DNA from: Planomicrobium sp. CPCC 101079
Lineage (GTDB): Bacteria > Bacillota > Bacilli > Bacillales_A > Planococcaceae
Direction: 5' to 3'
Assembly: GCF_007859275.1 (NCBI RefSeq)
Contig: NZ_VOHC01000008.1
Span: 1-64,000, forward strand
DNA length: 64,000 nt
Below are positions 18,655 to 28,416 of the stretch, in pieces. Position 1 is the first letter of the stretch, and each line of letters begins with the position of its first letter. Position numbers and translations under genes: made by a program. The notes under the pieces are model-generated. The model saw only the letters and a program-made list of their open reading frames with translations. It was not told where the DNA came from and ran no database searches.

Positions 18655-18680
18655 CTACCCCTACTGAAGTACGACTAAAC
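18655..18680 (-). promoter_or_regulatory. Sigma-B-type promoter of ytxGHJ
   Basis: On the minus strand GTTTAG (18680-18675) and GGGTAG (18660-18655) are separated by 14 bases. This is close to the sigma-B consensus GTTTAA-N12-15-GGGTAT, and the B. subtilis operon is sigma-B controlled. Confidence 0.75.
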
Positions 18681-18731
18681 CAACCCCCTTTACATTTATT
18701 CCACACAGGCTTGTGAATTCCTGCCTAAATG

Positions 18732-18764
18732 GAAAAACAGTTTAACCCGAAAGTTAAACTGTTT
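18732..18764 (-). terminator. murC terminator
   Basis: AAACAGTTTAAC pairs with GTTAAACTGTTT, with a T-run on the minus strand. It overlaps the last murC codons. Confidence 0.7.
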
Positions 18765-20067
18765 CCTCTGTTTGAATTAAGTTTTCAAAAGCTTCTTGGA
18801 ATTTTGTGACGTCCCCGGCCCCCATGAACAAAAACACTGCATTGCCGTGTTCAAGCAACGTGCCGACTCCGTCTTCTTTTAAAACATGGCTGCCTTCAAT
18901 TCTTCCGGCTAAATCTTCAATCGTCAGCACTCCTGCTTTTTCGCGCGCAGAGCCGAAGATATCACATAGATAAATATGGTTCGCTTCCGCTAAGCTATCT
19001 GCAAATTCCTGCAGGAACGTCTGAGTCCGTGAAAATGTATGCGGCTGAAAAATAGCCACGAGTTCTCGGTCCGGATATTTTTGGCGCGCAGACTGCAGGG
19101 TTGCGCGGATTTCAGTCGGATGATGCGCATAATCGTCGATTAAGATGCGTCCCCCGATTTCGGTTTGTGTAAAGCGGCGGTTCACGCCTCCATAGCTTGT
19201 AAACTGCTGCTGGATAATCTCTGCCGGAATATTTTCGTAATGGCAAAGAGAAATCACCGCAAGGGCATTTAAAATCGTGTGGTCGCCAAACATCGGGATG
19301 GTGAACGTATGGAAAAATTCATCGCGGATCACTACATCAAACGTAGTCCCGGAAGTTGTTTTAACGATATTTTGCGCTTGAAAATCATTTTCTTCCCCAA
19401 GTCCGTAATAAACAACTGGAATCGGCGCCTGGATCTTTTGCAAATGCTCATCATCACCGCAAGCAATAATGCATTTTTTCACCTGCTGGGCCATTTCTTC
19501 GAATGCCTTGAAAACATCGTCGATGCCGCTAAAATAATCCGGATGGTCAAAATCGATATTGGTCATGATCGCATAATCCGGGTGATAAGCCAAAAAGTGG
19601 CGACGGTATTCGCAAGCTTCCAATACGAAGAAATGAGAATCCTCTTTGCCGTAGCCAGTGCCGTCTCCAATAAGGTAAGAAACCGGCTTGTAGCCGTTCA
19701 GGACATGCGCCATCAAACCTGTTGTAGAAGTTTTGCCATGCGCCCCTGTAATGGCCACTGAAACATATTGTTTCATCAAATCACCTAAGAACGTATGGTA
19801 ACGGATGATCGTCGCCCCTAGCTCTTTTGCTTTAACAAGTTCCGGATGGTTGTCGTTAAAGGCATTGCCGGCTACGATGGTCATATTCTCTTCAATATTG
19901 CCGGGATCAAAAGGCAAGATGGTGATGCCTCTTTCGCGAAGCCGGTCTTCTGTGAAAAAGTGCTGGTCTATATCAGACCCCTGTACCTGCTGGCCCATGT
20001 CGTGCATGATTTGCGCAAGCGGGCTCATACCGGCACCTTTAATGCCTGTAAAATGTAAGACTGTCAT
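18754..20067 (-). CDS. murC: UDP-N-acetylmuramate--L-alanine ligase
   Basis: A 437-residue Mur ligase adding L-Ala to UDP-MurNAc, the first peptide step of peptidoglycan synthesis in the cytoplasm. The N-terminal UDP-binding part has [17 protein letters not shown]. The ATP loop is [11 protein letters not shown] (108-117), the central domain has EACEYRRHF and [10 protein letters not shown], and the C-terminal domain has [10 protein letters not shown] and FQPHTFSRT. The length is normal. CAGGAGG precedes the ATG. It sits between sftA and ytxG as in B. subtilis. Confidence 0.97.
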   Translation of the reverse strand: MTVLHFTGIKGAGMSPLAQIMHDMGQQVQGSDIDQHFFTEDRLRERGITILPFDPGNIEENMTIVAGNAFNDNHPELVKAKELGATIIRYHTFLGDLMKQYVSVAITGAHGKTSTTGLMAHVLNGYKPVSYLIGDGTGYGKEDSHFFVLEACEYRRHFLAYHPDYAIMTNIDFDHPDYFSGIDDVFKAFEEMAQQVKKCIIACGDDEHLQKIQAPIPVVYYGLGEENDFQAQNIVKTTSGTTFDVVIRDEFFHTFTIPMFGDHTILNALAVISLCHYENIPAEIIQQQFTSYGGVNRRFTQTEIGGRILIDDYAHHPTEIRATLQSARQKYPDRELVAIFQPHTFSRTQTFLQEFADSLAEANHIYLCDIFGSAREKAGVLTIEDLAGRIEGSHVLKEDGVGTLLEHGNAVFLFMGAGDVTKFQEAFENLIQTEETV

Positions 20068-20226
20068 ATATTTGGACCTCCTGTGGGAGCTGAAAATTAG
20101 TCTACAAAACCTGGTGAAAGGTATTTATAGCTGGTTTATATCGATACTAATTCTGTAAATTATATCATATTTTTATGCCATTCTAAAATAACCGATATTT
20201 TTTATAATTGAGTCTTCAGAGAAAGC

Positions 20227-22836
20227 TTATTGAAAAACTTCCTCCACGTCATCGGCAGTGATCAAAACAGACCGCGCCTTGCTGCCGTTCTGTTCCGATA
20301 TAAAGCCTTGGTCCTCGAGCAAATCCATTAATCTTGCTGCGCGATTATAGCCAATATGGAACTTCCGCTGCAAAAGCGATGTTGATGCAGTCCCTTGGGC
20401 TAAAATGAAGCGGCAAGCTTCCTCGAACAAATCATCTTGCTCTCCTGGAGATTGGTTTCGTTTCATCAACTCTTCTTCTTTAAAGAAGTATTCAGGTTTT
20501 CCTTGCGCGCGCACATGCTCTATTACGATTTCAATTTCTTCATCTGTCACGAAAGTGCCTTGGAGCCGGACCGGAGCCGACATGCCGTTTCCAAGATATA
20601 GCATATCTCCCCTGCCAAGAAGCCGTTCAGCGCCCTGGGAATCCAAAATGGTCCGGCTATCAACTTGCGATGATACCGAAAATGCAATTCGCGTCGGGAT
20701 ATTCGATTTGATCAGTCCGGTAATGACATCAACGGATGGCCGCTGTGTCGCAATGACCAAATGGATGCCGCAGGCCCGCGCTTTTTGCGCAATTCGGCAA
20801 ATGGCATCTTCAACATCAGAAGGCGACATCATCATCAAATCGGCCAATTCATCGATAATTATCAAAATATAAGGCAAATGCTGTGCATGATCGCCTTTAT
20901 CTTTCACCATTTTATTGTAGCGGCTGATGTCCCTTACGCCGACATGAGCGAACAACTGGTAGCGCCGTTCCATTTCTTCGACAGCCCACTTTAATGAAGC
21001 AGTGGCCGCCTTCACATCCGTGATGACTGGGCTGACCAAATGCGGGATGTGGTTGTACGGAGCCAATTCCACCATTTTCGGATCGATCAACAATAATTTT
21101 AAATCTCTTGGAGAAGATTTATACAATAAACTAACTAAAAGAGAATTGATGCAGACGCTTTTGCCGGAACCAGTCGCTCCGGCTATCAACCCGTGCGGCA
21201 TTTTGCGCAAATCGAGCGTTACAGGCTTACCAGTCAAATCCAGTCCAAGCGCAGCTTCCATCGGAGAATCGGAATCCCTGAAAACTGGACTGTCGATGAT
21301 TTCGGAAATTCGTACTGCACGCGATGTCCGGTTCGGAATTTCGATGCCGATGGAGCTTTTTCCAGGAATCGGGGCTTGGATGCGTATGTCTTTCGCTGCG
21401 AGAGCCAGTTTCAAATCGTCTGCCAAGTTGCGGATTTTGCTGACCTTTACTCCCTGCGCTACCGTCAGTTCGAACTGCGTGACTGCCGGTCCTTGGACGA
21501 TGCTCAAAATTGAGGCCTGGATCTGGAAATGGGAAAGCGCTTCTACTAACCGTTCGCCTTGTTCTTCCATCCAATTATCATCTTTTCGGTCATCTTCCGG
21601 CGCTAATAAAAAGTCGTTTTCCGGGTGCAAATAAGCCGCTGGTTTTTCTTCGGCTTTTTCAACAGAAGATATATTTTCTGGCGGCAGACTTTCTGCAGCC
21701 GGCTTTATCTTTTCTGCTGCAGCTTGGGCTGCTTTTGCCGGTTCTTCCACTTCCGGTTCAACGGTTTTTTTTTCTGCCTGTTTCTGCTCTACCGGCTTGG
21801 GCATAGCTGGCCGCACGGCTTTTTTCATCCGCTCTTTGTCTGACTTCAACATCAAGACATTAAATGGCACGGTTTTCTCCCGTTTCTTTTCCTGGGTTGG
21901 CTCCGCTTTTTCAGGTTCAGCCATTGATTCTTGTGTCACCATATGTACTGCTTGTCCAGCTTCTTTTGTTTGTTCAATTTGTTCTTTAACAGGTTCTGGC
22001 TCCATAGCCGATTTTTCTTGATCAGCAAACTCTTGCACTAAAACTGGCTCTTCTTGTACATCCGGCTTTTGTGCTGAATCTGGATATTTCTGATCAACAA
22101 GGTCTTCTGCTGGAGATGGTTCTTCTTGCACGATCAGATTCTGCGCTTCTAACGGTGTTTCTTCCACAGCTGGTTCTTGTTCTGCTGCCGATGCTGCTTG
22201 CATCACTGGCTCCTGCACAACTGTTGGTTCCTCGGAATCAGCAGGTTGGTGGGCCAAGACAGATGCATTCGCTTCAGCCGGTGTTTCTTCCGTAACCGGA
22301 TCCTTGGCGCCTGATAATTTTTTCTCCGCTTCTTCCTGCTTATTAAGCGGACTTCTTAGCGCCATTGGCTCAGGCAGCTGTTTTGGCTTGAAATGGATTT
22401 CTTTCCGTTCAAGCAAGTTTTCAATCGGTGCCGGCCGCGATTCATCAAAACCGTAAACAGGAGAAGGAACTCTTGTCGGTTCAAATGGGCGTGTTTTATT
22501 GATAGGTTTTGGCACGGATTTTTGCGTTCTGTTGGCAGGCGGAACGATTCTATTGCCGGTCGAAGGTGTTATAGGTTTGCGCGCTGGCGAGACTGCTGGT
22601 CTTCGAATCGGCGGCTCAAACGGCGGTGGAGTCTCCTTCTTTATCGAAGGGTCCACTTTCACTAAAGTAGCATCCCGTTTTAAAAACACCTCTTTTTCAT
22701 CATCCGGAATGAGTGGAAAACGAAAAGGAGTGGGTTCAATAGGGGCAGACGGTGCTTGTTCCCATTGCACTTCCTCATTTTCCTCTGATCTATCACTTGA
22801 AAACATGCGAGTCCAAATATTTTTAACCCAGCCCAT
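20227..22836 (-). CDS. sftA: SftA (YtpS), FtsK/SpoIIIE-family DNA translocase
   Basis: An 869-residue DNA pump without N-terminal membrane segments, so it is the soluble SftA type that clears chromosome DNA from the closing septum. Residues about 60-410 are a Pro/Glu/Ala/Val/Gln-rich linker of low complexity. The motor follows, with Walker A GATGSGKSV (about 553-561) and Walker B ILIIIDELADLMM. The C-terminal gamma domain (about 790-865, TASTSLLQRKFHIGYNRAAR) reads polar KOPS/SRS-like sequences. It begins six bases after ytpR, in one operon with ytpQ and ytpR. Confidence 0.95.
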   Translation of the reverse strand: MGWVKNIWTRMFSSDRSEENEEVQWEQAPSAPIEPTPFRFPLIPDDEKEVFLKRDATLVKVDPSIKKETPPPFEPPIRRPAVSPARKPITPSTGNRIVPPANRTQKSVPKPINKTRPFEPTRVPSPVYGFDESRPAPIENLLERKEIHFKPKQLPEPMALRSPLNKQEEAEKKLSGAKDPVTEETPAEANASVLAHQPADSEEPTVVQEPVMQAASAAEQEPAVEETPLEAQNLIVQEEPSPAEDLVDQKYPDSAQKPDVQEEPVLVQEFADQEKSAMEPEPVKEQIEQTKEAGQAVHMVTQESMAEPEKAEPTQEKKREKTVPFNVLMLKSDKERMKKAVRPAMPKPVEQKQAEKKTVEPEVEEPAKAAQAAAEKIKPAAESLPPENISSVEKAEEKPAAYLHPENDFLLAPEDDRKDDNWMEEQGERLVEALSHFQIQASILSIVQGPAVTQFELTVAQGVKVSKIRNLADDLKLALAAKDIRIQAPIPGKSSIGIEIPNRTSRAVRISEIIDSPVFRDSDSPMEAALGLDLTGKPVTLDLRKMPHGLIAGATGSGKSVCINSLLVSLLYKSSPRDLKLLLIDPKMVELAPYNHIPHLVSPVITDVKAATASLKWAVEEMERRYQLFAHVGVRDISRYNKMVKDKGDHAQHLPYILIIIDELADLMMMSPSDVEDAICRIAQKARACGIHLVIATQRPSVDVITGLIKSNIPTRIAFSVSSQVDSRTILDSQGAERLLGRGDMLYLGNGMSAPVRLQGTFVTDEEIEIVIEHVRAQGKPEYFFKEEELMKRNQSPGEQDDLFEEACRFILAQGTASTSLLQRKFHIGYNRAARLMDLLEDQGFISEQNGSKARSVLITADDVEEVFQ

Positions 22837-22842
22837 AATGCG

Positions 22843-23451
22843 TCACGCCTTTACTTCAAATGGTGCACCGATTTCTGCATCTGCAGACAGCACAAGTATT
22901 CCTTTTTCTTGTGGTGCATCCGGCAACGCCAATTCTTTGGCAGAACAAATCATGCCGCTTGAAGCAACACCGCGCAGTTCTGCATCTCGGATCAACATTC
23001 CAGAAGGCATGATTGCGCCAACTTTCGCTACCACTACTTTTTGCCCCTGCTCGACATTTGGCGCCCCGCAAACAATCTGCAAAGTTTCCGTTCCAACAGC
23101 CACTTGGCAAACACTCAATTTGTCGGCATTCGGGTGCTTTTCTTTCGCTTCTACGTAGCCAATGACAAATTTGGGTGACAAATCAACTTCTAATGTATAG
23201 TTGATATCATTTTTCTCTAAAGCGTTTTGCAAAGCTGTCACTAATTCTTCCGACAAATCCACTGCTTGGGTTTCGGGAAAATCGATATAGGAAGACGCAT
23301 TAAATAAATTAAAGCCGGCGATTTGATCTGCCTCGTCTTTAATGAGGGTGACATCCCCTGAAATTTGCGTCTTGATTTCTTCTGGCTTTTCCATTTGCAA
23401 TTGAACCAGCAATACATCGCCGATTCCGTTTCTATTGTAGAAAACATTCAT
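22843..23451 (-). CDS. ytpR: YtpR, tRNA-binding (EMAP/OB-fold) domain protein
   Basis: A 202-residue protein with a Bacillus-specific N-terminal DUF4479 part (about 1-90). A tRNA_bind OB-fold domain (about 100-195) follows, like that at the start of Phe[41 protein letters not shown] and [14 protein letters not shown]. The precise role is unknown. The ATG overlaps the ytpQ stop by four bases (ATGA), so translation is coupled. Confidence 0.92.
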   Translation of the reverse strand: MNVFYNRNGIGDVLLVQLQMEKPEEIKTQISGDVTLIKDEADQIAGFNLFNASSYIDFPETQAVDLSEELVTALQNALEKNDINYTLEVDLSPKFVIGYVEAKEKHPNADKLSVCQVAVGTETLQIVCGAPNVEQGQKVVVAKVGAIMPSGMLIRDAELRGVASSGMICSAKELALPDAPQEKGILVLSADAEIGAPFEVKA

Positions 23452-24263
23452 TTTTTATCGTTCTCCTTAGTCGGTCTATTTTTTGCCATGATGAAGATCG
23501 GTTCCAATACATCTTTGTCATAGACAAACGACAAAGATGTAATGGGCACTTTGCCGTTTGTGAAAAAGTGCATAGCCATTTGCGCTAGTACATCATACCC
23601 GGTTTCATTGCGGATATCGCCGATGATCAGTACATCCTGATGAGGCACGGACACCGTCATATCCCCCGCTATTTTTGTTTTCATGTCTTTTAGGAAAGCT
23701 TCATTCAAGATGCGTGAAGCATCGTACCCGTCATTTTCATTTAAAAAGTAAAAAATATTGCCTGCGACGTGGTCTTCTTTCAACTTGGTGGTCAGCTTTT
23801 TCACTTGGAATTTTGCGATTTCCTTGAGCTGGTCTTCTGTCAGACTTAATGAATTTAACACATTTTCATCAATTAAGCGATAGGTAGTGCCAGCATCCAA
23901 AGCAAAATACACGCGGGTTTCCGCTGTATGTTCCATCGTGATAAACTTATGGCCTTCTTTGGATTCAAGAGGAAACGAAGTCGAACGGATGACCGGATAA
24001 ATATGTTCTGAAGACCCGAGCTGTCCTTCGGCTTCTTTTTCCATGGCGTTGAACGTTTCTGTGATGGTATAGACAATTTCCTCAATAGCCGCATCGCCTT
24101 TCGCCTGGTAGCGATTGATCACTTGCGGAAGCGACAAGGACATGCCTTTTTGCAATGCTGCATGGCGAATATGCACCATGTCTTTTTCACGGTCAAAGCG
24201 CCATTCCAGTTGGCGGCTCGGCATCCGTTCTCTTAAGAGATTCACTAGCTCTGTTGATTTCAT
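23448..24263 (-). CDS. ytpQ: YtpQ, DUF1444 family protein
   Basis: A 271-residue conserved Bacillales protein of the DUF1444 family. It has no signal peptide and no membrane segment. The opening [19 protein letters not shown] and the middle [18 protein letters not shown] stretch fit the family, for which no function is established. It overlaps ytpR by four bases and sits downstream of ytpP, as in B. subtilis. A weak hairpin lies between ytpP and this gene. Confidence 0.9.
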   Translation of the reverse strand: MKSTELVNLLRERMPSRQLEWRFDREKDMVHIRHAALQKGMSLSLPQVINRYQAKGDAAIEEIVYTITETFNAMEKEAEGQLGSSEHIYPVIRSTSFPLESKEGHKFITMEHTAETRVYFALDAGTTYRLIDENVLNSLSLTEDQLKEIAKFQVKKLTTKLKEDHVAGNIFYFLNENDGYDASRILNEAFLKDMKTKIAGDMTVSVPHQDVLIIGDIRNETGYDVLAQMAMHFFTNGKVPITSLSFVYDKDVLEPIFIMAKNRPTKENDKK

Positions 24264-24282
24264 AGACGTTCATCCTTTCAAA

Positions 24283-24316
24283 AATAAACGGCTCAGCCTA
24301 AAAGGCGAACCGTCTT
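24283..24316 (-). terminator. Imperfect hairpin after ytpP
   Basis: GACGG-GCC and GGC-CCGTT arms with an interrupted stem precede a T-rich tract on the minus strand. It may attenuate read-through from ytpP into ytpQ. Confidence 0.5.
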
Positions 24317-24321
24317 TTTTA

Positions 24322-24639
24322 TTATTTCGGCAAATTGGCCAGAAATGATTCGATTTCTTCTTGCGTCTTCCGGTCTTTGCTGACAAAACGCCCCGCTTCT
24401 TCGCCATTGTTGAACGCTAGAAAACTCGGAATTCCATATATATCTTTTTCAATGCATAAATCGATAAATTCATCGCGGTCCACCGAAACAAACTCGTATT
24501 CTTTGAAGGACTTTTCCACCTCAGGCATGACCGGATCGATCACCCGGCAATCCGGGCACCATCCTGCAGTAAACATGAAGACCACCGGTTTTTGCTCAGT
24601 TAAATCGTGAAACTCGTCCACTGATTGTAATCGTCTCAT
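24322..24639 (-). CDS. ytpP: YtpP, thioredoxin-like protein
   Basis: A 105-residue thioredoxin-fold protein with the active site FTAGWCPDCRVIDPVM (WCPDC instead of WCGPC). The cis-proline turn IYGIPSFLAFNNGEE lies near residue 75. There is no signal peptide, so it is cytoplasmic. In B. subtilis it is of unknown substrate. AGGAGTTG precedes the ATG, and a lipoprotein gene lies just upstream with a 14-base gap, so the two may be cotranscribed. Confidence 0.92.
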   Translation of the reverse strand: MRRLQSVDEFHDLTEQKPVVFMFTAGWCPDCRVIDPVMPEVEKSFKEYEFVSVDRDEFIDLCIEKDIYGIPSFLAFNNGEEAGRFVSKDRKTQEEIESFLANLPK

Positions 24640-24653
24640 CTTTATTTCAACTC

Positions 24654-25169
24654 CTATTCTTCAATATTGATGGAACGGACGGTTTTCATCATCCAATCCA
24701 TGTTGTCGGCAATGGCGCTCTCTTCAGAAATAGTCGTCATCTTTACGCCGCCCATACTTTCCACAACCTCATAACGGTCTTCGGCAATCATCCGGACCGT
24801 GGTGAAACCGAATCGGCCATTTTGTTCAAATGTTTCATCCACCAGCCACTGCTGATCGGGATTCGCTTTTTGAAGATCGTAAAAAAATTTGCTGTCGCTT
24901 GCTTCGTTCGGGTTTATAAACAATACAAAAGAATCGCTGCCTTTTGTAATGATAACGTTATTATTATCGGAAGGTTTTTCAATTGTATAGCCGCCGGGAA
25001 GATACAGCTCCCTGTCATCGGCACGCTCGTTGGTGTCCATCGGTTCTTGTTCAAATGCCTCGCGCGCATGCGCTAAGCCATCAGCCGCCCGTTCTTCCGG
25101 CGTGGCCATACAGCCAGCCAACATGGCAGCTGCAAAAAGAACCAGCCCAATCAATCTTTTTCGAGGCAC
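24654..25169 (-). CDS. Predicted lipoprotein of unknown function
   Basis: A 171-residue protein with a lipoprotein signal: a basic start (PRKR), a hydrophobic core (LIGLVLFAAAM) and lipobox LAGC, with lipidation at Cys20. The mature part has no domain I recognise. LPGGYTIEKPSDNNNVIITKG and SFVLFINPNE suggest a small beta-rich, surface-anchored protein. The start is GTG behind TAAGGAGG; the overlapping ATG is out of frame. It lies between a DUF84 gene and ytpP in the same direction. Confidence 0.75.
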   Translation of the reverse strand: MPRKRLIGLVLFAAAMLAGCMATPEERAADGLAHAREAFEQEPMDTNERADDRELYLPGGYTIEKPSDNNNVIITKGSDSFVLFINPNEASDSKFFYDLQKANPDQQWLVDETFEQNGRFGFTTVRMIAEDRYEVVESMGGVKMTTISEESAIADNMDWMMKTVRSINIEE

Positions 25170-25202
25170 ATTAATTCCTCCTTAGCTTTGCATGTTCTTA
25201 TT

Positions 25203-25751
25203 TTAAAGGTGTTTGGAAGCACATGCAACTGAATCGCCGCTGAGTAAATATTGCCCGACCAAAAGTTTGACAATGTGCTGGAACATTTCATCGCGGTTGA
25301 CAAGCCCGGCAGTCAAAATTCCGACAGCGCCTTTATGTTTACGTGTACCGCTTTCTTGCACATAACTATCCATAACGGGTCCCAATTCCTCTCCCTTTTT
25401 CAAAGAAGCAGCAATGCTTTTCGGCAGTGGAATTTGTGCACCGGCTGCTGTAAACAGCAAGCCTTCTTTTGAACACAATGCTCCCCAATTGCATAAATAC
25501 ATAACCCCTTCTAATTCATAAACGCCGCCTTCAAGCCCGATGGCAAATTCTTGTCCGGCATTTAGCGCTCGCTTTGCCCGGTTGATTGCGCCGAGCCGGG
25601 TTTCTTCCAGAGAAAAAGGCTGGGCCGGCACGCCGGAATCCGTTTCTGTCGGCTGCAAGTCGAATACCAGGTTCAATTCGCTTAATACGGCGGCAACGGC
25701 ATTGATCTTTGCAGGATTTTTTGAAGCGATATTTACTTGGATTTTGGTCAT
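25203..25751 (-). CDS. DUF84 family (YjjX-like) inosine/xanthosine triphosphatase
   Basis: A 182-residue protein of the DUF84/YjjX family, whose characterised members hydrolyse ITP/XTP to keep non-canonical purines out of nucleic acids. The N-terminal ASKNPAKINAV resembles the nucleotide-binding opening of the family. FAIGLEGGVYELEGVMYLCNW and SGTRKHKGAVGILTAGLVNR are the conserved central and C-terminal blocks. Assignment of the substrate is from the family, not from this sequence. AAAGGAATGG precedes the ATG. Confidence 0.8.
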   Translation of the reverse strand: MTKIQVNIASKNPAKINAVAAVLSELNLVFDLQPTETDSGVPAQPFSLEETRLGAINRAKRALNAGQEFAIGLEGGVYELEGVMYLCNWGALCSKEGLLFTAAGAQIPLPKSIAASLKKGEELGPVMDSYVQESGTRKHKGAVGILTAGLVNRDEMFQHIVKLLVGQYLLSGDSVACASKHL

Positions 25752-25787
25752 CTGATTCCATTCCTTTCAAATTCGATTAGGGATGAG

Positions 25788-25816
25788 AGCAAAAAAAAGA
25801 GCCCGAAGGCACTTTT
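25788..25816 (-). terminator. ytoP terminator
   Basis: On the minus strand AGTGCC and GGCTCT pair around a TTCG loop, followed by a T-run. One mismatch is present. Confidence 0.65.
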
Positions 25817-26890
25817 TTAAACGTTTTGCTTGATGGTTTCGACAGTGGTGCGGTCAGCAGTTTTAACAAGCTGCTTCAGCAGTTCTTTTGCTGCTGCGTA
25901 ATCATCTGTGTGGACGATTGACGCTGCTGTATGGATATAACGCGAACAGATGCCGATAACAGAGCTTGGCACGCCGCGGTTTGACATATGGACACGGCCT
26001 GCATCAGTGCCGCCTTGGGACACAAAAAACTGATGCGGAATTTTATGGGTGGCGGCTGTATCCAAAATAAACTCGCGCATGCCCCGATGCGTAACCATGC
26101 TCTTATCGAGAATGCGGACCAATGTGCCTTGGCCAAGTTGGCCAAATTCATTTTTGTTGCCGGTTGCATCATTTGCAGGACTCGCATCAAGGGCAAAGAA
26201 CATATCGGGATCGATCATATTCGCTGCGGTTTGGGCGCCGCGCAAACCGACTTCCTCCATTACCGTAGCTCCCGAAAACAACTGATTCGGCAAAACTTCG
26301 CCATTCAATTCTTTTAGCAGTTCAATTGCCAACCCACAGCCGTAACGGTTATCCCATGCTTTAGCCATGATTTTTTTCTCGTTTGCCATCGGTGTAAACG
26401 GGCTGAAAGGAACAATTTGCTGGCCAGGCCGAATGCCGATCGCAATTGCATCGTCTTTATTGTCAGCGCCGATATCGATCAACATGTTTTTGATCTCCAT
26501 CGGTTTTTTGCGCATTTCTTCACTCAATAAGTGAGGCGGAACGGAACCAATCACGCCAGGAATGATTTTATCGCCCGCGATGACTTCCACACGTGTTGCC
26601 AGCATGACCTGATTCCACCAGCCGCCAAGCGGCTGAAAGCGGAGAAGGCCATTGTCGGTTATGGAAGATACCATAAACCCGACTTCATCCATATGGCCGG
26701 CAACCATGATGCGCGGACCATCTTCTTTGCCGTGTTTGACGCCGAAAATACTGCCTAATTTGTCTTGAATAATTTCATCTGAATATTTGCCGAGTTCTTG
26801 TTTCATAAACTTTCTTACTGCATGTTCGTTGCCAGGAGTGCCCGGAAGTTCTGTTAAGGTTTTGAATAAATTGATTGTTTCACTGTTCAT
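25817..26890 (-). CDS. ytoP: M42 family metallo-aminopeptidase YtoP
   Basis: A 357-residue M42 peptidase (deblocking or glutamyl aminopeptidase type), usually forming a 12-subunit tetrahedral particle with two metal ions per active site. Metal ligands and catalytic residues are seen in [22 protein letters not shown] and [24 protein letters not shown] and [19 protein letters not shown] follow. The length is normal and TTAGGAGG precedes the ATG. The gene is followed by a terminator. Confidence 0.93.
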   Translation of the reverse strand: MNSETINLFKTLTELPGTPGNEHAVRKFMKQELGKYSDEIIQDKLGSIFGVKHGKEDGPRIMVAGHMDEVGFMVSSITDNGLLRFQPLGGWWNQVMLATRVEVIAGDKIIPGVIGSVPPHLLSEEMRKKPMEIKNMLIDIGADNKDDAIAIGIRPGQQIVPFSPFTPMANEKKIMAKAWDNRYGCGLAIELLKELNGEVLPNQLFSGATVMEEVGLRGAQTAANMIDPDMFFALDASPANDATGNKNEFGQLGQGTLVRILDKSMVTHRGMREFILDTAATHKIPHQFFVSQGGTDAGRVHMSNRGVPSSVIGICSRYIHTAASIVHTDDYAAAKELLKQLVKTADRTTVETIKQNV

Positions 26891-27059
26891 ACAACTAATT
26901 CCTCCTAAATAACTGCCTTCTAATAGTTTAGAGTTTTTTTCAGAGTATTTCCACCTTTATATTTCGACTGGCGAAACGAAAACTTTTGAATGGCACATTA
27001 TTTCCTTGCACGTTTTAGTTTATGGTACAATTTAGGCAGCACGTATAGGAGGGATTCGA

Positions 27060-27374
27060 GTGAAAAATCGCGATTTATTGATTGGATTTGCAACAGGGGC
27101 CGCTACCGCTTTTTTAGTAAAAGAAGCATACGACCGCAAAGAAAAGCTTTACTCAGCAGATAATGTATTAAAGCAAGTTAAATCTGCCTTCAAAGAAGAA
27201 GGACCGATTGACGGTTCCTGGATTTTCATGAAGACCGAACCGTACAAACAACATGCAATAACAACAGAAGTTTATAAGGGCGGCATTACACGCCACCGTG
27301 AAGACGAGCTGGAACAATTCGAATTCCTAGCTGACGCCCATACCGGCGCCGTTTTAGAAGTTAAGAAAGTATAA
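27060..27374 (+). CDS. ytzB: YtzB, PepSY-domain protein
   Basis: A 104-residue protein. The N-terminal hydrophobic segment DLLIGFATGAATAFLVKEAY may anchor it or form a signal-like helix. The rest is a PepSY-like domain (GSWIFMKTEPYKQHAI and FLADAHTGAVLEV). PepSY domains are thought to restrain peptidases, but no target is known here. The start is GTG behind AGGAGGG. It is a single gene running against its neighbours and ends at a strong terminator. Confidence 0.87.
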   Translation: MKNRDLLIGFATGAATAFLVKEAYDRKEKLYSADNVLKQVKSAFKEEGPIDGSWIFMKTEPYKQHAITTEVYKGGITRHREDELEQFEFLADAHTGAVLEVKKV

Positions 27375-27403
27375 AAAAGGAACCGTTGCTGTTCTTTTTT
27401 TAC

Positions 27404-27436
27404 AAGCCGCCGAAAAGTTTTCGGCGGCTTTTTTAT
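27404..27436 (+). terminator. ytzB terminator
   Basis: AAGCCGCCGAAAA pairs with TTTTCGGCGGCTT and is followed by TTTT. Confidence 0.9.
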
Positions 27437-27516
27437 TTTGTTCCTGGCGGAGCATGTTGCTGAATGGAAGACTTATCATAATTCTTTAAAGTATAAAAAG
27501 GATATTTTCAACAAAC

Positions 27517-27545
27517 TAAAAAAGAGCCGAATCTCGGCTCTTTTT
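27517..27545 (-). terminator. ytnP terminator
   Basis: AAAGAGCCGA pairs with TCGGCTCTTT with T-runs on both strands, adjoining the ytnP stop. Confidence 0.85.
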
Positions 27546-28398
27546 AAAATTGCACTTCTTTATATTTTACCGATTCCAGAATTTCTTTGCCATCTTGGCT
27601 CCATTTTAACAAACGGTAGTAAGCATCGTGGTAAAAGCTGAAATAATAGCCCCCGTCCAATGCTTCTTTCATCAATTTTTCTTTTGCGTAGATCGAATCC
27701 ATCGGATAATCGTCATATGCCAGCACCCAGAGCGGATTTTGGTGGGCATGTGTCGGCATTATATCTCCCATATGAAGGATCGTTTCCCCGCCGCTTGTTA
27801 ATTTAATGACACTGTGGCCGTTTGAATGGCCGCCGGTATGAATCATGGTAATGGCATCAAAAAGTATTTTTTCTTTTTCGAATGTCTCGACTTGAGACAT
27901 AATCGGTTCCCAATTTTCCTTCCAATAGGTATTTTTGGAACGGATATTGGGATTTTGCATCTCTTCCCATTCAACTGAAGAAACATAAATTTTCGCATTT
28001 GGAAAACCCGGCACATAAGAATCGCCTTGTTTTTTCGTCAATCCAGCAGCATGGTCGCCGTGCAGATGCGTCATCAACACTGTATCGATATCTTTTGCAG
28101 AAAGCCCGAGCTCCGCCAGTGCTTCATCAATTCTGGATTCGGAAGAAACACCCAAATTACGCTTTTGGCGATCGGTTAGTTTCCCCGAACCCAAGCCGCT
28201 GTCAATAAGAATATTATGGTCTTGATATTGCACTAAGATCGGATGAGTCGGCAATTCGATCTGATTCCCTTCAGTGACTGGATACCGCTTTGACCAAACA
28301 ACTTTCGGCACTACCCCAAACATTGTGCCGCCGTCGAGCCAAGTGGTTCCCCCATCCAGCCATGTTAACGCCATGTCGTGAAATTGAAACTTTTCCAT
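27544..28398 (-). CDS. ytnP: YtnP, metallo-beta-lactamase-fold lactonase
   Basis: A 284-residue metallo-beta-lactamase-fold hydrolase. In B. subtilis YtnP degrades N-acyl homoserine lactones and interferes with Streptomyces signalling. The di-zinc motif is [13 protein letters not shown] (HxHxDH), with later ligands in [17 protein letters not shown] and [26 protein letters not shown] is typical. Near the start, TWLDGGT occurs twice in tandem; the corresponding part of the family is similar. The gene lies between ytzB and trmB as in B. subtilis. Confidence 0.92.
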   Translation of the reverse strand: MEKFQFHDMALTWLDGGTTWLDGGTMFGVVPKVVWSKRYPVTEGNQIELPTHPILVQYQDHNILIDSGLGSGKLTDRQKRNLGVSSESRIDEALAELGLSAKDIDTVLMTHLHGDHAAGLTKKQGDSYVPGFPNAKIYVSSVEWEEMQNPNIRSKNTYWKENWEPIMSQVETFEKEKILFDAITMIHTGGHSNGHSVIKLTSGGETILHMGDIMPTHAHQNPLWVLAYDDYPMDSIYAKEKLMKEALDGGYYFSFYHDAYYRLLKWSQDGKEILESVKYKEVQF

Positions 28399-28416
28399 CT
28401 TCCATCCCCCTGATCA

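Noticed and set aside
21002-21634. A 210-residue frame opposite sftA and a 234-residue frame opposite leuS (38776-39480)
   Set aside because: Both are antisense shadows of conserved genes, without ribosome site or known domain.
27544-28398. Tandem TWLDGGT near the YtnP N-terminus as a recent duplication
   Set aside because: The two copies use different codons, and the family has a similar LTWL...DGG pattern at this place, so it is likely ancestral.
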